From NCBI GenBank assembly GCA_964019425.1, contig OZ025861.1:186001-250000 (forward strand): DNA of 64,000 nt, in the 5' to 3' direction. This stretch comes from Flectonema sp. DT1601 (taxonomy: Eukaryota; Euglenozoa; Diplonemea; Diplonemida; Diplonemidae). The notes under the pieces are model-generated. The model was given only the letters and a program-made list of their open reading frames with translations. It was not told the origin of the DNA and ran no database searches. Numbering within the stretch: position 1 is the stretch's first letter; every line of letters starts with the position of its first letter. The position numbers were made by a program, and so were the translations under genes. Positions 46,696-57,726 of the stretch are shown here, one piece after another.

Positions 46696-47476
46696 ATGTT
46701 ACACAAATCACTTCAGAACAGCTGACACTCAAATTTGTGATGAATGGGTCCGCACGTGTTTGCGCGTTGTGCGTATGCTATGTGTGGGCGTATGTGTGAG
46801 TGAGTGGGTGTGTTGTGTGTTGTGTGTTGTGTGTATGTGTTGTGTTGCTTGTAACAATCACAGACGTGCCACAGCTAGAAATTAATAGTAAGGACAATCA
46901 AAAAAGAATGGGTTCGGTTTTTTTTTTTAATAAAGAGAGAGGAAATTAATATAAAAAAAATTTTCAAAAAAAAAAAAAAAAAAAAATTAGACGTAAATAC
47001 CATATTAGTACTAAATAGTTTTTTTCATTTACTTTATTTGTTTTTTTTTTTCATTCCTTTCTGAGTTTGAGGGAGTTAAGAAATGCACCAAACTAACATC
47101 ATCTGGTTTAAGGCAAAAGAAGGGGAAAAAAAAAAAAAAAGAACATTTGTACGTAAACCTTTTTTTTTATTTTAGTTCTCGCTAATCTTCCAAACCGCTC
47201 TGTTCTCGCGCACAAAAAAAAAAAAGCAATTACCATGGTTGTAGCGCTCTACAAATCAGCTCATATGCCAGTTCTTGTTAAGATAAACAGCTAAGAGAGA
47301 GAGAAAAAAACATGGCTAGCAGGCTAACTAAGGGCAGTTCATAGCTCACTTTAGTAGGCGCATTGCTCTACTTTCCCTCATCGGGATTTATATCGCGTAA
47401 TACGCTCTTGTTAAATTAGTTCAATACAACAACAGTGTTAATTTGGTGCAAAAAAAAAAAAAAAAAAAAAAAAAAG

Positions 47477-47601
47477 GGAAAAGGAAAAGGAAAAGGAAAA
47501 GGAAAAGGAAAAGGAAAAGGAAAAGGAAAAGGAAAAGGAAAAGGAAAAGGAAAAGGAAAAGGAAAAGGAAAAGGAAAAGGAAAAGGAAAAGGAAAAGGAA
47601 A
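47477..47601. repeat. (GGAAAA)21 hexanucleotide microsatellite
   Basis: About 21 uninterrupted units directly after a 26-nt A run. Frames through it encode only KGKGKG- or FPFPFP-type peptides. Confidence 0.9.
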
Positions 47602-47700
47602 CATATATTTTTTACGGGCTCTTTTAAATACATAAGAAGGACATTTTTTTTTTCAAAAGAGAAAAAAAAAAAAAAAAAAAAAAAGAGCCCTATATTTGTA

Positions 47701-47720
47701 ATGGTCGCTTTTGCGACCAT
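47701..47720. other. Perfect 8-bp hairpin with TTTT loop
   Basis: ATGGTCGC TTTT GCGACCAT. It is short but perfect and lies in A/T-rich DNA. Confidence 0.5.
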
Positions 47721-49038
47721 AACTTTAAAAAGAAATTGATTGCTAATGCGAGAAAAAATGAACCAACCAACCAACCAATGAATAGGTAAGTCCACTACAA
47801 TACGTATTGTGCATCGTTGATACAGTAAACTGCAAACTTCAGAGTATCAGAAGGAAGACGCATTCTTGAATTTTTATAGAGCTTTCCATCTTTGTCTGAT
47901 TGTTGATAGAAGTTACTGATGTGATCACCGAGTGAGTAATGAGGACAAACACAAACAAGTAACAATTAATGAGAGGAACACCCGTTTGTGCATTTTTTTT
48001 TTTTTTCACTGTTGTTGTTGTTGTTGTTGTTTGTACGTAGAGTCAAATCAGCATCAGAAACAAATAATGATTACACATAAATACTCTCTTAACTATGCCT
48101 TGATCTTTTTTTTTTTTTTTTTTTTTTTGTTCCCCCTTCGGGCTTCACTTATTTATCTTTTTTTTCCAAAATCTTCGTTGACAATAAAGCGCTTCATCGC
48201 GTTCGGGTGGTTTTTTTTTTTTTTCATTTTTTGACTAGAGCATTAACCCATGACAAACTTAGGATATTTTAGTCGTTAATTCCGTTCACTCATCACTGAG
48301 GAAGATAAGGAGAAAAGTCATCGAGTGGCACAGGGGGGTAAAATATCAAGGCCAACGAACCCAACATCAAAAAAAACGTCAAAAAAAAAATAAATAAATA
48401 AATAAATAATAATAAATTGTGTAACGGGCAAAGGAGGGAAAAGAGGCACAGAAACAACAACAAAAAAAAAAAAAAAAAAAAGAAAAAAAATATTATTTTT
48501 TTTTTTTTCAGGCATTTACGCCAAGTTATCATACACCTACTCAACAACAGTTGAAGACGACTGTATAACGACTTCAAATCATGTTAATAGTAAGGTAGAG
48601 ACATTGTGTAAAAGAGAGAGACAGAGATGGGATGTGTGCTGTATCACTGTCACTTTTTATTTGGTGCTACTCCAAGCGATGTCCACGTGAAAAATAACAG
48701 CTGCCGCTCTCTGAACAACAGAGCACGACACGACACAGATCCAAAAGAAAATTAATCTAAATCAGAGAACCGCGGGATTGGAAAAGTTTTAAAAAAAAAA
48801 GCAAAAGTACTAATTGAAAAGACCAAACAAAAGAGACAAATTAACCAGAAAGGGGTCTGGTGGGGCAATTATGGTAAAAAAAGAAAAAGGGACGTGAGAC
48901 ATGTCCCCACAAAGGTCCGAGGACCCTAACCTTACATGGAGGTGAGAAGCATTTTTTTTTTTTTTTCTTTCTCATTATTATTTTTTATTTTAAACAACTT
49001 AAAAGGTCAGAAACAATCACAACAACAAAAAAAAAAAA

Positions 49039-49200
49039 GAATTGGCTTTTTATCTCAAAACTATACAGAAAATAGTAATATAACACAATGATGTTTTGCT
49101 TATGTCACGAAACCCCGTGAACTGACTTAAACTGATAAAGCTAAAGGAGGTTTACGTGTGCTGTCCAACATTCTTCTTCGTACTTGTAAAATGCAAAAAA
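49039..49200. repeat. Dispersed repeat R2, copy 2
   Basis: Close relative of 32307-32472, also preceded by an A run. Confidence 0.6.
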
Positions 49201-49914
49201 GAAACAAAGGGGGTAATTTGATGCTGTATTACCAAGCTCAAAAGGAACAACAATTTCTCAGACAATCCTTACTATCAGCGTCAGGGGGAAGAAATTAATT
49301 TTTGCACGTAACGATTTTTTTTTTTTTTTGTGTGTACAAAAATCGAGCGCCTTAGATTGGCTTTTAAAGTTGTTGTTGTTCAAAAAAAAAAAAAAAAACT
49401 CGCTCAAACATCGGATTTCCATAAGGATTTGTCAATGTTCGAAACAAGACGAAGAAATAAAAAAAGAAAAGCGGAATATGCAAAAAATAACAGAGTAAAG
49501 AGATTATTGTAAATGTAAATGACTAGTACGACCGTCAGCTATCAACCCAACAGAATGCATCGCACAGTTGCAGTATCTAACTGTCGAATACTATGTGTGT
49601 AAAGATTATTATAAAATGATGAGAGACAGAGAAAAAAAAAAAAAAAATACGAAATAAAAAAAAGGGGAAAAAAAGCGAAAGGCCAGGCTGGAAAAAAAAT
49701 GCTTTTACAGGCTGTTAATCAACCCCCAAAAAAAAAAAAAAAAAGCTCACTTAAAACACGGACACACAATTATTTATTTGTGATTCCTCACAAAAGTAGC
49801 TACATCTGATTCACATCTAGTTATGTGATCCCTCACTCTGAATGTACGCACTAGTCTTAAGGATGTGATGTAAATATCGACATCAATAACTCAGCAACTA
49901 TCCTTTTCATATTA

Positions 49915-50439
49915 TTATGAGTCAGAGTCTGTACACTCCTGAGGATCGTGAAACGTGAATGAAGGACAAGGTCTTAACACCTTAGCTCTAATAATTGACT
50001 GGCAACAGATTGGACATGAACGAGAACGGTGAAGCCAATCATCAATACAAGATGCATGAAAGGCATGTGAACAACCGAGTACGCGAAGTTGATCACCAGG
50101 TAGATAGTTTTCTAAACAGAGGATGCATTCATCTTGTTCGCAGAGGTTGTCATTCTTTTGAAGAAGAGTCAGTCGAGTGTGTACTTCTAATTCGATGGCT
50201 AAGGATTGCTCTCCTGACATCTTTACTCTCCAACCTCCCTCTTCAAGAACTGAAGCCGCTTCATTAACCAATTCTCCAAACATTCCCCTTCCTTGTCCAC
50301 TACAATGAGATGATGAACTACTGCTACTACTTTCACTCCGTTGCTGCTGCTGGTGTTGCTGTTGCTGTTGTTGTTGTTGTTGGTGGTCATTCTTCCCAAC
50401 AGATTCATTATTTACAACACTACTCGCTCCACAGCCCAT
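49915..50439 (-). CDS. RING-H2 E3 ligase with predicted N-myristoyl/palmitoyl anchor
   Basis: Single exon, 174 aa. The N-terminus MGCGASS fits N-myristoylation at Gly2 and palmitoylation at Cys3. A poly-Gln run (about 20-32) and poly-Ser run (about 37-44) follow, then a helical part, then a RING-H2 finger at about 104-144 (CILC...CSHAFH..C...CPIC) with all eight zinc ligands in the C3H2C3 order. The C-terminus is acidic (QECTDSDS). It would transfer ubiquitin from an E2 at a membrane. The CAG/CAA repeat in the DNA (50340-50382) makes the length of the Gln run likely to vary between strains. Confidence 0.85.
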   Translation of the reverse strand: MGCGASSVVNNESVGKNDHQQQQQQQQQHQQQQRSESSSSSSSSHCSGQGRGMFGELVNEAASVLEEGGWRVKMSGEQSLAIELEVHTRLTLLQKNDNLCEQDECILCLENYLPGDQLRVLGCSHAFHASCIDDWLHRSRSCPICCQSIIRAKVLRPCPSFTFHDPQECTDSDS

Positions 50440-51557
50440 TGTGTTAGATAGTTTTCATCAATTTACTTTTATTATTATTATTATTTTTTTTCTTTTTTTA
50501 AATTACTGTTTACATAAAAAGATATCAAACACTATTTCCAAGTACATCAATAAACAATACGACGATAACGTCTTCTTCACAGTATTTATTTTTTTTTTAT
50601 AATATTTTTTTTTTTTTTTTATTTACGAAGCCTAAAGGAAGCCAAAAGCCTGGAAAAAGCTCAACAGGGGGATTGTATGTTCGATTTTGTAAAAATTACA
50701 ACTGTGTTGTATCATAAAAACATAAAGATAATTTAACATTAGTTTTAAATACAGTGACTAAGGGTGATGCGCAACTTAGCATATTAAAGTAACTATAGGT
50801 TTCGAGAGTAATCCATATACCTCTTACCTCTATTCTCTCTCATCAGTATGGTGTAGAAGTAAGTCAGTCAAATGTTGAGACTGAGTCATTCCAGTTTGCA
50901 GGACTGGAATGTAGTTACTTTGTGTTTCATGTTCATAAATAAAAAAACATATTTTTTGCTGTTACTAGTTCGTAGCTCACTACTAGTGGAGCAACAGGGG
51001 GAATAACTCATCAACAGGGGGAATAACAGTTATATCGCTACTAGCCAACCGTGAGACTCTCAGAGACGTAGAATAACCTGAAACAAATGACTACCTAAAC
51101 CCACTACCCACACGAGCAGACAGTGTTAGAGACGGTTGATAACGGATTGGTTTGTTGCCTGAAGAGAGAAATAGCAGTATAGATCTAATTTTAAAAAAAA
51201 GGAAAAAAAAATAGTGCACACTTCGTGATCAAAAGGCTTGACTCACTAACCGAAACATATAACTGAGGAAAAATGAAACAAAAAGGATTTTTTTTTTATA
51301 TATCCTTTTTTTCTTCTATTTCATTTTTTTTTTTTGTTAGCCAACTGAAGCCCATCATTGGAATGTCAATATCACAGAACCCAAACCCTCCAACATGTGT
51401 TATTCGAAGTCTGTTACAACAGATCTCGTATTCCGAGTGATTGTGCGAAGTATCGCATCGAATTTCTTAATTAGAAATGAATATATTGGTATCGGTCATT
51501 ACATCACAGGTACCTTTTTTTTTTTTTGAGAGTAATCGTTTATCTCAAATAATTAAA
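50440..51557. other. Intergenic stretch with repeat R1 and CAACAGGGGG units
   Basis: R1 copy at 50661-50849; the motif CAACAGGGGG occurs at about 50662, 50990 and 51012. It may include the 3' UTR of RPB11. No gene is seen. Confidence 0.5.
50661..50849. repeat. Dispersed repeat R1, long copy
   Basis: See the copy at 42201-42391; both end near CTCTTACCTCTATTCTCTC followed by TCAGTAT. Confidence 0.65.
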
Positions 51558-52264
51558 TTACATCCCCCTTTCAATATCAGTGGAAGACTCCTCGTTCATC
51601 ACAACGTCACCGTTGGACGCTTCTTCTTCAAAGTCTTGCAGAGCTGATTCAAAATCAGTTTCAAAACGACCAACTTGGTACAGCAACTCACCCAAACTGG
51701 TACTCACTGCACTGGCTGGAGTGTATCCTGATCTAGTTTGAATTTTTAAATAAAAATTATGTACAGTAGGGTGATCAGGTTTATATCCTGCGAAATAGAC
51801 ATTTTCATTCGTATGGAGTTGTGTTCTCATTAAGTTACCGAGTGTGTGATCTTCTTTGATACAGGTAAAGATAGAAGCGTTAGGCATCTTCTCATCTGGT
51901 TCCTCAGATATTTTGTAATCCTGTTTTTTTTTTTATATTAGTTCGTTGGCAGTGGTAGTTAGCGAGCCAGACATACAATCGAGTACCGGTTGTTTGAATA
52001 GGAAAAAATGCACTAAATTGAAATATAAAAATAACGAAAAACCACAAAAAAAAACACATTTGTTCTGCTGTTCCATAATACACTGTGGCTATCGAGTAGC
52101 AGTTAGATAAGACACAACAGGGTGTGAGTCCCCAATAACACGACATTGTTTTATCAATAATAAAAAAAAAAAAACTGACACACCCTATCATGTTTACCAT
52201 CCTCTCTCTGAATGTTGATGAGTGTATGAGGCGCTACTTGGTTAATCCGACTACTTGGAGGCAT
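51558..52264 (-). CDS. RPB11: RNA polymerase II subunit RPB11
   Basis: Exons 52264-52184 and 51920-51558 with a 263-nt intron (GTGTGT...AAACAG, phase 0); 147 aa. It pairs with RPB3 in the assembly platform of Pol II. Motifs: MPNASIFTCIKEDHTLGN, FAGYKPDHPTV, and YTPASAV.....L followed by a helix. The first exon gives an N-terminal part ending EDGKHDR that aligns with the FEGEKK-type start of other RPB11 proteins. The C-terminus carries about 25 extra acidic residues (EEEASNGDVVMNEESS). The second-exon frame alone would lack the real N-terminus. A 21-nt A run lies 19 nt before the ATG. The related AC19 subunit is less likely because of the N-terminal match. Confidence 0.85.
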
Positions 52265-52365
52265 GGTTTTGTTATTATATTGCTTTTTTTTTTTTTTTTT
52301 TTTTACTTGAGAGAAAAAAATAAACATTATCTTTCATAAAAACAGTGATAGAAGAGATGTATTCC

Positions 52366-52396
<31 letters not shown>

Positions 52397-52697
52397 CCAT
52401 CACAGATCAATAAAATCAAATTGAAGGAATTAAAATACATGTTGTGGGGAAAGAAGAAAAAAAAAAAAAAAAACGGAGAGGATATAACTGGGAAATAGCG
52501 AGCATCTATGCAAAAAAAAAAAAAAAAAAAAAATGAAAAATGAATAACAAAAAAAATAACAAAACTTAATTTTTTTTAAAAAAAAAAAAAAATATGACTT
52601 CGTTGTTTTTAACAAAAAGCAATATTATCCGGTTGTTTTATTTTTTTTTTTTTTTTTTTCGGATTATTGTGGTCACATTTAAAAAAAAAAAATACAT
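52265..52697. other. A/T-run-rich spacer
   Basis: Nothing but runs of A or T up to about 28 nt and short spacers between them; no gene or clear structure. Confidence 0.5.
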
Positions 52698-53125
52698 ATC
52701 AGTCAAAAATTTATTTTCTTTACCAGAAACAGGCAAAAACGGAAAAGTGGCACAAAATCGCTGTGAGGAGTAAATGTGCCGACCAAAGCTGCATTTAAAT
52801 GCGCGGAAACATGTGATCCTGCCCGACTAATAATCGGAATTCCTAAATCTGAAGAGCATCCTTCAAACTCACAACCGAGATTTCGCAGTTTCCTCTTTTC
52901 GGTCAACCATGGATGAGTCTCTCACCTGGAAATAAATCGAAGTGCTTATTCGCGTAGATGGGGGTCAGCCCGATTAAATAAAAAAAAAATCGAGCAAAAA
53001 TATCATAAAACTGATTCTTGTACAGTGGGGAAACCGTCAGCTTACCACAGTATTTTTTAACCACTTTTCCACACTTATTTTTGGACACTTTTGACACACT
53101 ACTTTTCTGACCTTATTCTTTGGAA

Positions 53126-53449
53126 TTATGATGAGCTATCGGAGGTTTCATCAGAACTGTCGTCGACATCGTCGTCATCAAAGCTGGTGTCTGAACTACC
53201 GCTACTACTGCTACTACTACCACTACCACTACTACTATCCAAGTCTGGAGGCCGCGATGCAGCCACTGTAAAAACTCCGGCTCCCTGTAACTCGCACAGC
53301 TCGTGGTCTGCTCTGATGCAGTGCGCACTGAAACACGGTAGAGCACGATATCCCATTGTGTATTGCTGAATCTCATTCTGATAGCCGTTCACGAGAGAGC
53401 GGAAGGAGAAGAAGTTGCTCGAGGTGATAGAATCTGGTGCAGCTGGCAT
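53126..53449 (-). CDS. Ser/Asp-rich reading frame overlapping the Cys-rich frame
   Basis: Open frame of up to 107 codons that overlaps the end of the Cys-rich frame by about 60 nt in another phase. It has plausible protein character (ALPCFSAHCIRADHELCELQ), then a run of Ser/Gly and Asp ending SDETSDSSS. It could be a second product, a frame switch of the upstream frame, or the remains of an older arrangement. Product unknown. Confidence 0.4.
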   Translation of the reverse strand: MPAAPDSITSSNFFSFRSLVNGYQNEIQQYTMGYRALPCFSAHCIRADHELCELQGAGVFTVAASRPPDLDSSSGSGSSSSSSGSSDTSFDDDDVDDSSDETSDSSS

Positions 53450-54033
53450 CTGATTCTGTTATCCGCTCTGAAGAGGTGCACAATGTCAGCCTTGGTGTGG
53501 TGTTCAAGCATCGCCTGCAGAACTGGTGCCCGTTCTTCCGAGGTAAGCGAGATGATACTCACGACAAGTGATTCATGCAACTCTTTCATGCTACTCATAC
53601 GATCGGGAGTAGAGGGAGACTCCATTTTCGTCTTCTTCTTCACTGGCGTTGACACAGCAGCCCTTTTTGAGCGCCTTGATGCATTTTGAAGGGAGGCGTA
53701 GCACGTGCGACAGATACATTGCGAAGGTGCATAATGAGGGATGCCAAGTACCTCCCGCGCATCCGGTGAGCATTCGGGGATTGGGCGAAGAGACTTTACC
53801 CTGCGTGTCTTCTTTGTCTGACGTGTGCAGTTGTAGTTTGATGATGCACAGTCACGGTCCTTATTACTCCGCCCGAAACCCCGGTTCTTCCCAATATCCT
53901 TTAAACACGGGGTGCAGACGCGCGACTCAAGACTAACATCTGCTGAATAAGTCCGCAGTGTTGTCGATACTGCCATTGGAAGTCCCCCCACAGGTAGTGC
54001 ATTTCCGCCATCACAGAGGCAGCATTGTTGCAT
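53389..54033 (-). CDS. Cys-rich, probable zinc-binding protein, unknown
   Basis: 214 aa from the ATG at 54033; a possible acceptor (CTCACTGCAACAG) lies just upstream. Three Cys groups (CCLCDGG, VCTPC, QCICRTC) suggest two zinc fingers. They are followed by a basic stretch (SKRAAVSTPVKKKTKM) and a helical end. Codon use is GC-richer than the neighbours. It lies inside the TIR-bounded block, so it may be an element-encoded DNA-binding protein rather than a host gene. No family recognised. Confidence 0.45.
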   Translation of the reverse strand: MQQCCLCDGGNALPVGGLPMAVSTTLRTYSADVSLESRVCTPCLKDIGKNRGFGRSNKDRDCASSNYNCTRQTKKTRRVKSLRPIPECSPDAREVLGIPHYAPSQCICRTCYASLQNASRRSKRAAVSTPVKKKTKMESPSTPDRMSSMKELHESLVVSIISLTSEERAPVLQAMLEHHTKADIVHLFRADNRIRCQLHQILSPRATSSPSALS

Positions 54034-54639
54034 ATTCCTGTTGCAGTGAGGTAATTTTAGTACCCGGTATCCCCAGTCAAAAGCTGGCGGCTGCCCACAC
54101 ACACGTACTGACCCCCGAAAGCCCGACCGAGGGGTAGAATTTTATGATTTTTTCCCGCTGATTCTGATCCCGATTTCGGATCAACTTCTTTTCATCCTGA
54201 ATTTGAAAAAATCGGGTGAATCGTCGAAAAATGTGAAACAGCACGCAAGTCCCCAGTGCACGAGGACCGGGAATTGCGTATTTTAATAGATCGGCCAGAA
54301 ATAAATAAAATCTAAAAAAAAATCGAGGGAAAATCTTATGGTTTCACCCAACATACAGCAGGGGGGAAAAAACAGCGTTTTTTGGTAAGGAAATAAAATT
54401 TTGACTGATTTATTGTTTATTCGTGATTACTTAACTAAAAGCCCGTACACATGACAGAAAAAGAAGTGGAAAACGAATTTTTGTTCATTTTCTCTGCTCA
54501 AAAAAAACAAAACACGGGCTACAATTATAGAAATCCTCCAAAAACTGATACGAACAATTTTCCCTAATGTGTCAGCTACTTTACTATTTAAGATGGAATT
54601 CGAAATTCAAAACATATCTCGGGGGGTGGTATACACAAT

Positions 54640-54674
<35 letters not shown>

Positions 54675-54769
54675 ATTCTAGATTAGCCTTATATTTCGTT
54701 GAACGCAGACAAAAAAAAAAAAATTCTGTCGCACGAAGGGGGAAAATAAATCATGACCATAAAGAAATA

Positions 54770-54828
54770 ACGGCTTTTCAATCTGAATAGTTTCTTCTCC
54801 GACTACGTCGGTACAAAAAAAAAAAAAA
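54770..54828. repeat. Dispersed hairpin element R5, copy 2
   Basis: Shares the body and the CCGAC/GTCGG mini-hairpin with 8745-8804, again followed by an A run. Confidence 0.5.
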
Positions 54829-54921
54829 TTAACTAACTGTTTGTTCCTTGTTGGTGTTTAACTGTTTTGTACGTCTCGGTTTTCAACAACGACGATAGAG
54901 CCTTCGTGATATCAAACAATA

Positions 54922-57726
54922 CTAACTTGGGTTACTTATCCTCCTGGATAGTTGAACTTGCTCTGCTTCACAAAAGCTCAGCATCTTTGCCGTAATGTCT
55001 TGAATTCTTTCATTTAATCCTCCGATATTATAATCAACGTCGTGTTGATTGCTGTCAACCTGAGTACGAATGTCTGTCAAGTTTGAATAGAATTCCGATA
55101 ACTTTGATTGGATCTCTTCTTGCCATGACAACCATCTAATGTCACCCTCTTTTCGAGTCTGATCACTTGTTGATAAAACTTTGTTAGAAGAGGCTAAGTC
55201 TTCACACGACTCTGACAGTAACAGGATATCATTTTTCAACTGAGACATTTCAGATTTAAAATCAGATGAATTATTTGAAACTATCACTTGCTGGGAGACA
55301 CTTTTAACTGCTTCCTGAAGGGATCCCATTTCTCCTTTTAACTGAGTGATGCTGGAGATTGACTCATCACATTTTAGATTTAAATTGTCAACTTGGTCTC
55401 TAAAAGTATCTCTGCTTTCATCTATTAAGGTGGTGTGGAGTTCTATCTTTGCGAATGATGCGTCGACTTTTGCACTTTGATCAGTAACAATTTGATTAAC
55501 AACTTCCATTTTATTTTCAATATTATTTATTAGGTTTTTAATATCCTCATGCGACTCTTGATTGTTGTTAGTTGTGGAATTGGTGTCAGGTTTGTTTTGG
55601 TGATCTAGAATAGTGTCCATTCGTTTTTGAACAGATCCAACCAAGTCAGCTAGTCCACCGATATTGTCGGATGTCAATGTGTTCAATTCATCATGTGATT
55701 GTTTCAGGTGATTTAAATTTATTTCGATCGTTGAGATGTAGTCTCGAGCTTCTTTATTCGATGATTCTTGCTTTTCTGAAATTTTCGAAACAGCAGTTGA
55801 TATATTTGTAATATTCTCTGTTAATATGTGACGTAATTTGTCATCAGTTTGCTCTGATATTTTTTGTTCATTTTCAGCAACGAATTCTCTCATTGATTTT
55901 TCAGTTTCCGAAAGTCTCGTGTTATTCAATTCATTCATCTTGCCGACGTCTTCGTTTGTTACAAAATCTGTTTGGGATAACTCTACCGAGTGGATTCTTT
56001 GTTCCGTTGTTTCAATTGATTTTTTTGTCGTATGCGCCTCATCTTTTATCTGTCTTTGTAAGTCTTCAGCCGTGCTTTTTATCGCTTCAACATTTTGATA
56101 TATTTCAGTATTTCTATCAATTTGAATTCGAGTAAGCTCATCAGTGCGTTGGACTAGTGCTGTCACTCTGTCTATGTTGGTATCTAGATTGGTGTTAGAC
56201 TCGTTCTTGTTGTCGTTTATCAGTCTTTTAACTTCAACAATATCCGTTTCATGTGATTTCTGTTGGTTATACACAGACTCTGATACTCTTTTTAACTCAT
56301 TCGTAGTAGAATCTCTCAAGTTCGATTCCCGGTGAGACATTTCTTCGAGCGCATTTTTCACTTGATTGTTGCAATAATCTGATAGTGTTTGTTGTACATT
56401 TTGTAATTGTTCATCTATTTTATTTTCTGATCGGGTAATACTGCTTTGAGCTTCAGCAGCTTCTCTTTCTTGTGAACGTTTGAGATCGTGTGAAGACCGC
56501 TCTGCTTCATCAAGTCTCTGCATGAGCCTTCCTACCTTATTGACAACGTCAGTATTTGTTTGTTCTGCTATGTCAAGTTTGGACTGGATGGTGCTGGTAA
56601 GTGAATTTTGAATTTCAGATTGGCAAGTTCGAATCTCTGTCGAGATCATTTTTTTACAAGCATCAGATGTAGCTGATAAATTATCTTTAAATGTAGTTGT
56701 TTGGTTTGTTATTTGTTGAGACATTTCCGTAATCTTCTCTTGAAGGTATGATTGAGTCTGACTAACACCAGCAATATGACTCCTTTCCATTTTTCTAAAA
56801 TCATCAACAAGTCTATCGTGGGAAGTTGATAGTTCCATCCTCGCTTTAATTTCAACTTTTAAAAACCTTTCTAATGAATTGACTCTCTCATTGCTAATAG
56901 ACAGCGCCTCTGACACCTTGGTGACTGATCCTGTTATGTCTCTCTGTACGGTATTCAGATTTGATTGAAGGTGTTGTAGCTGCGAAAGGATATCTAAATT
57001 TTCTCTTTCACGTCCTGCCTGTTCTCTACTCAAAGCAACATCAATGCTGTCTGTAAAGTGAGATTCTAAGATTGCTGACTTAGTCTCTAAGTCTTGAACA
57101 GCTCTGTCCACATTAACGATTTTTGATGTTATCTTATCAGTGAAATCTTGAGTCTGTTTCCTCGATGACTCAAATGATGTTTTTGTTGTCGCCTCACTTC
57201 TGTTCTGCGCTGTTGATATCTTGTCGTAGTTTAAACGAATTTTCTGTTGAAGAGCTTCAGATTCAAGTCTCATACTATTTCGAAGCTGATGTTCTAAATC
57301 CGATACCTGACCTTCTATAAAACTACTGACCCATTCTCTTAACAAATCGATGTCTCGTTTATTCGCATTGCTGAGTGTTTCTAATTGCTTTGTGTTGTTA
57401 GATTCGAAATCGACCAGTCGATTGCGGATTCGATCGCCTTCTTCAACAGCATGTCTTGAAGCAGTGTCTGTTAAGATTGACTTGTCTTCAATTACTTGTA
57501 ATCTTCTTATCAAATGGTCTTGTGATGTATTATTGTCCCATGAAGTGTGAATCGCTGAGTTGTCAACATCACTAAAACCTGCGCCGTTACCTTTTAACAA
57601 TGGAGGCGAAATACCACCCAACCTACTCGATGCGTATCCGTAAGCTCCGTCTTCCGCTTCCATTCCCTCTGGACTTCCGTCAACAAGCCTCTTCAGTCTG
57701 AGAGTCCGCCGACCATGTTGAGCCAT
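54922..57726 (-). CDS. Long coiled-coil protein, probably cytoskeletal
   Basis: Single exon, 934 aa. The first 60 residues are basic then Gly-rich and likely disordered. From about residue 70 to 920 the sequence is almost continuous heptad repeat with few prolines and many Gln/Asn/Ser in outer positions (for example EMSQQITNQTTTF). Short breaks near 735 and 830 may be hinges. No motor, kinase or enzyme motif is present. A candidate acceptor (CAAACAG, 57742-57744) lies 15 nt upstream of the ATG. Proteins of this shape are common in flagellar and paraflagellar structures, but a specific name is not supported. Confidence 0.75.
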   Translation of the reverse strand: MAQHGRRTLRLKRLVDGSPEGMEAEDGAYGYASSRLGGISPPLLKGNGAGFSDVDNSAIHTSWDNNTSQDHLIRRLQVIEDKSILTDTASRHAVEEGDRIRNRLVDFESNNTKQLETLSNANKRDIDLLREWVSSFIEGQVSDLEHQLRNSMRLESEALQQKIRLNYDKISTAQNRSEATTKTSFESSRKQTQDFTDKITSKIVNVDRAVQDLETKSAILESHFTDSIDVALSREQAGRERENLDILSQLQHLQSNLNTVQRDITGSVTKVSEALSISNERVNSLERFLKVEIKARMELSTSHDRLVDDFRKMERSHIAGVSQTQSYLQEKITEMSQQITNQTTTFKDNLSATSDACKKMISTEIRTCQSEIQNSLTSTIQSKLDIAEQTNTDVVNKVGRLMQRLDEAERSSHDLKRSQEREAAEAQSSITRSENKIDEQLQNVQQTLSDYCNNQVKNALEEMSHRESNLRDSTTNELKRVSESVYNQQKSHETDIVEVKRLINDNKNESNTNLDTNIDRVTALVQRTDELTRIQIDRNTEIYQNVEAIKSTAEDLQRQIKDEAHTTKKSIETTEQRIHSVELSQTDFVTNEDVGKMNELNNTRLSETEKSMREFVAENEQKISEQTDDKLRHILTENITNISTAVSKISEKQESSNKEARDYISTIEINLNHLKQSHDELNTLTSDNIGGLADLVGSVQKRMDTILDHQNKPDTNSTTNNNQESHEDIKNLINNIENKMEVVNQIVTDQSAKVDASFAKIELHTTLIDESRDTFRDQVDNLNLKCDESISSITQLKGEMGSLQEAVKSVSQQVIVSNNSSDFKSEMSQLKNDILLLSESCEDLASSNKVLSTSDQTRKEGDIRWLSWQEEIQSKLSEFYSNLTDIRTQVDSNQHDVDYNIGGLNERIQDITAKMLSFCEAEQVQLSRRISNPS

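Larger units (their letters stand above)
46625..49914. other. 3.3-kb intergenic stretch with microsatellites
   Basis: GT-rich run at about 46740-46845, hexanucleotide repeat at 47477-47601, a hairpin at 47701-47720, a (TTG) run at about 48010-48031, and an R2 copy at 49039-49200. No gene is supported; the long frames over the repeats translate low-complexity sequence only. Confidence 0.55.
52698..54409. mobile_element. TIR-bounded 1.7-kb block, possible DNA transposon
   Basis: The left end (52698-52730) and the reverse complement of the right end (54377-54409) share about 28 of 33 bases, starting with a perfect ATCAGTCAAAA and including TTTATTT and TTACCA. The interior is GC-richer than its flanks and holds Cys-rich reading frames on the minus strand. 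No target-site duplication is obvious and no transposase motif is recognised, so the class is unknown; a host gene with chance flanking repeats remains possible. Confidence 0.5.

Noticed and set aside
46625-46732. 36-codon N-terminal extension of the E1 fusion
   Set aside because: It begins with a non-ATG codon and lies across a strong splice acceptor, so most of it would not be in the mRNA.
47416-47795. Frames with KGKGKG, KRKRKR, FPFPFP and FLFLFL repeats
   Set aside because: Translations of the hexanucleotide microsatellite and A run; no unique sequence.
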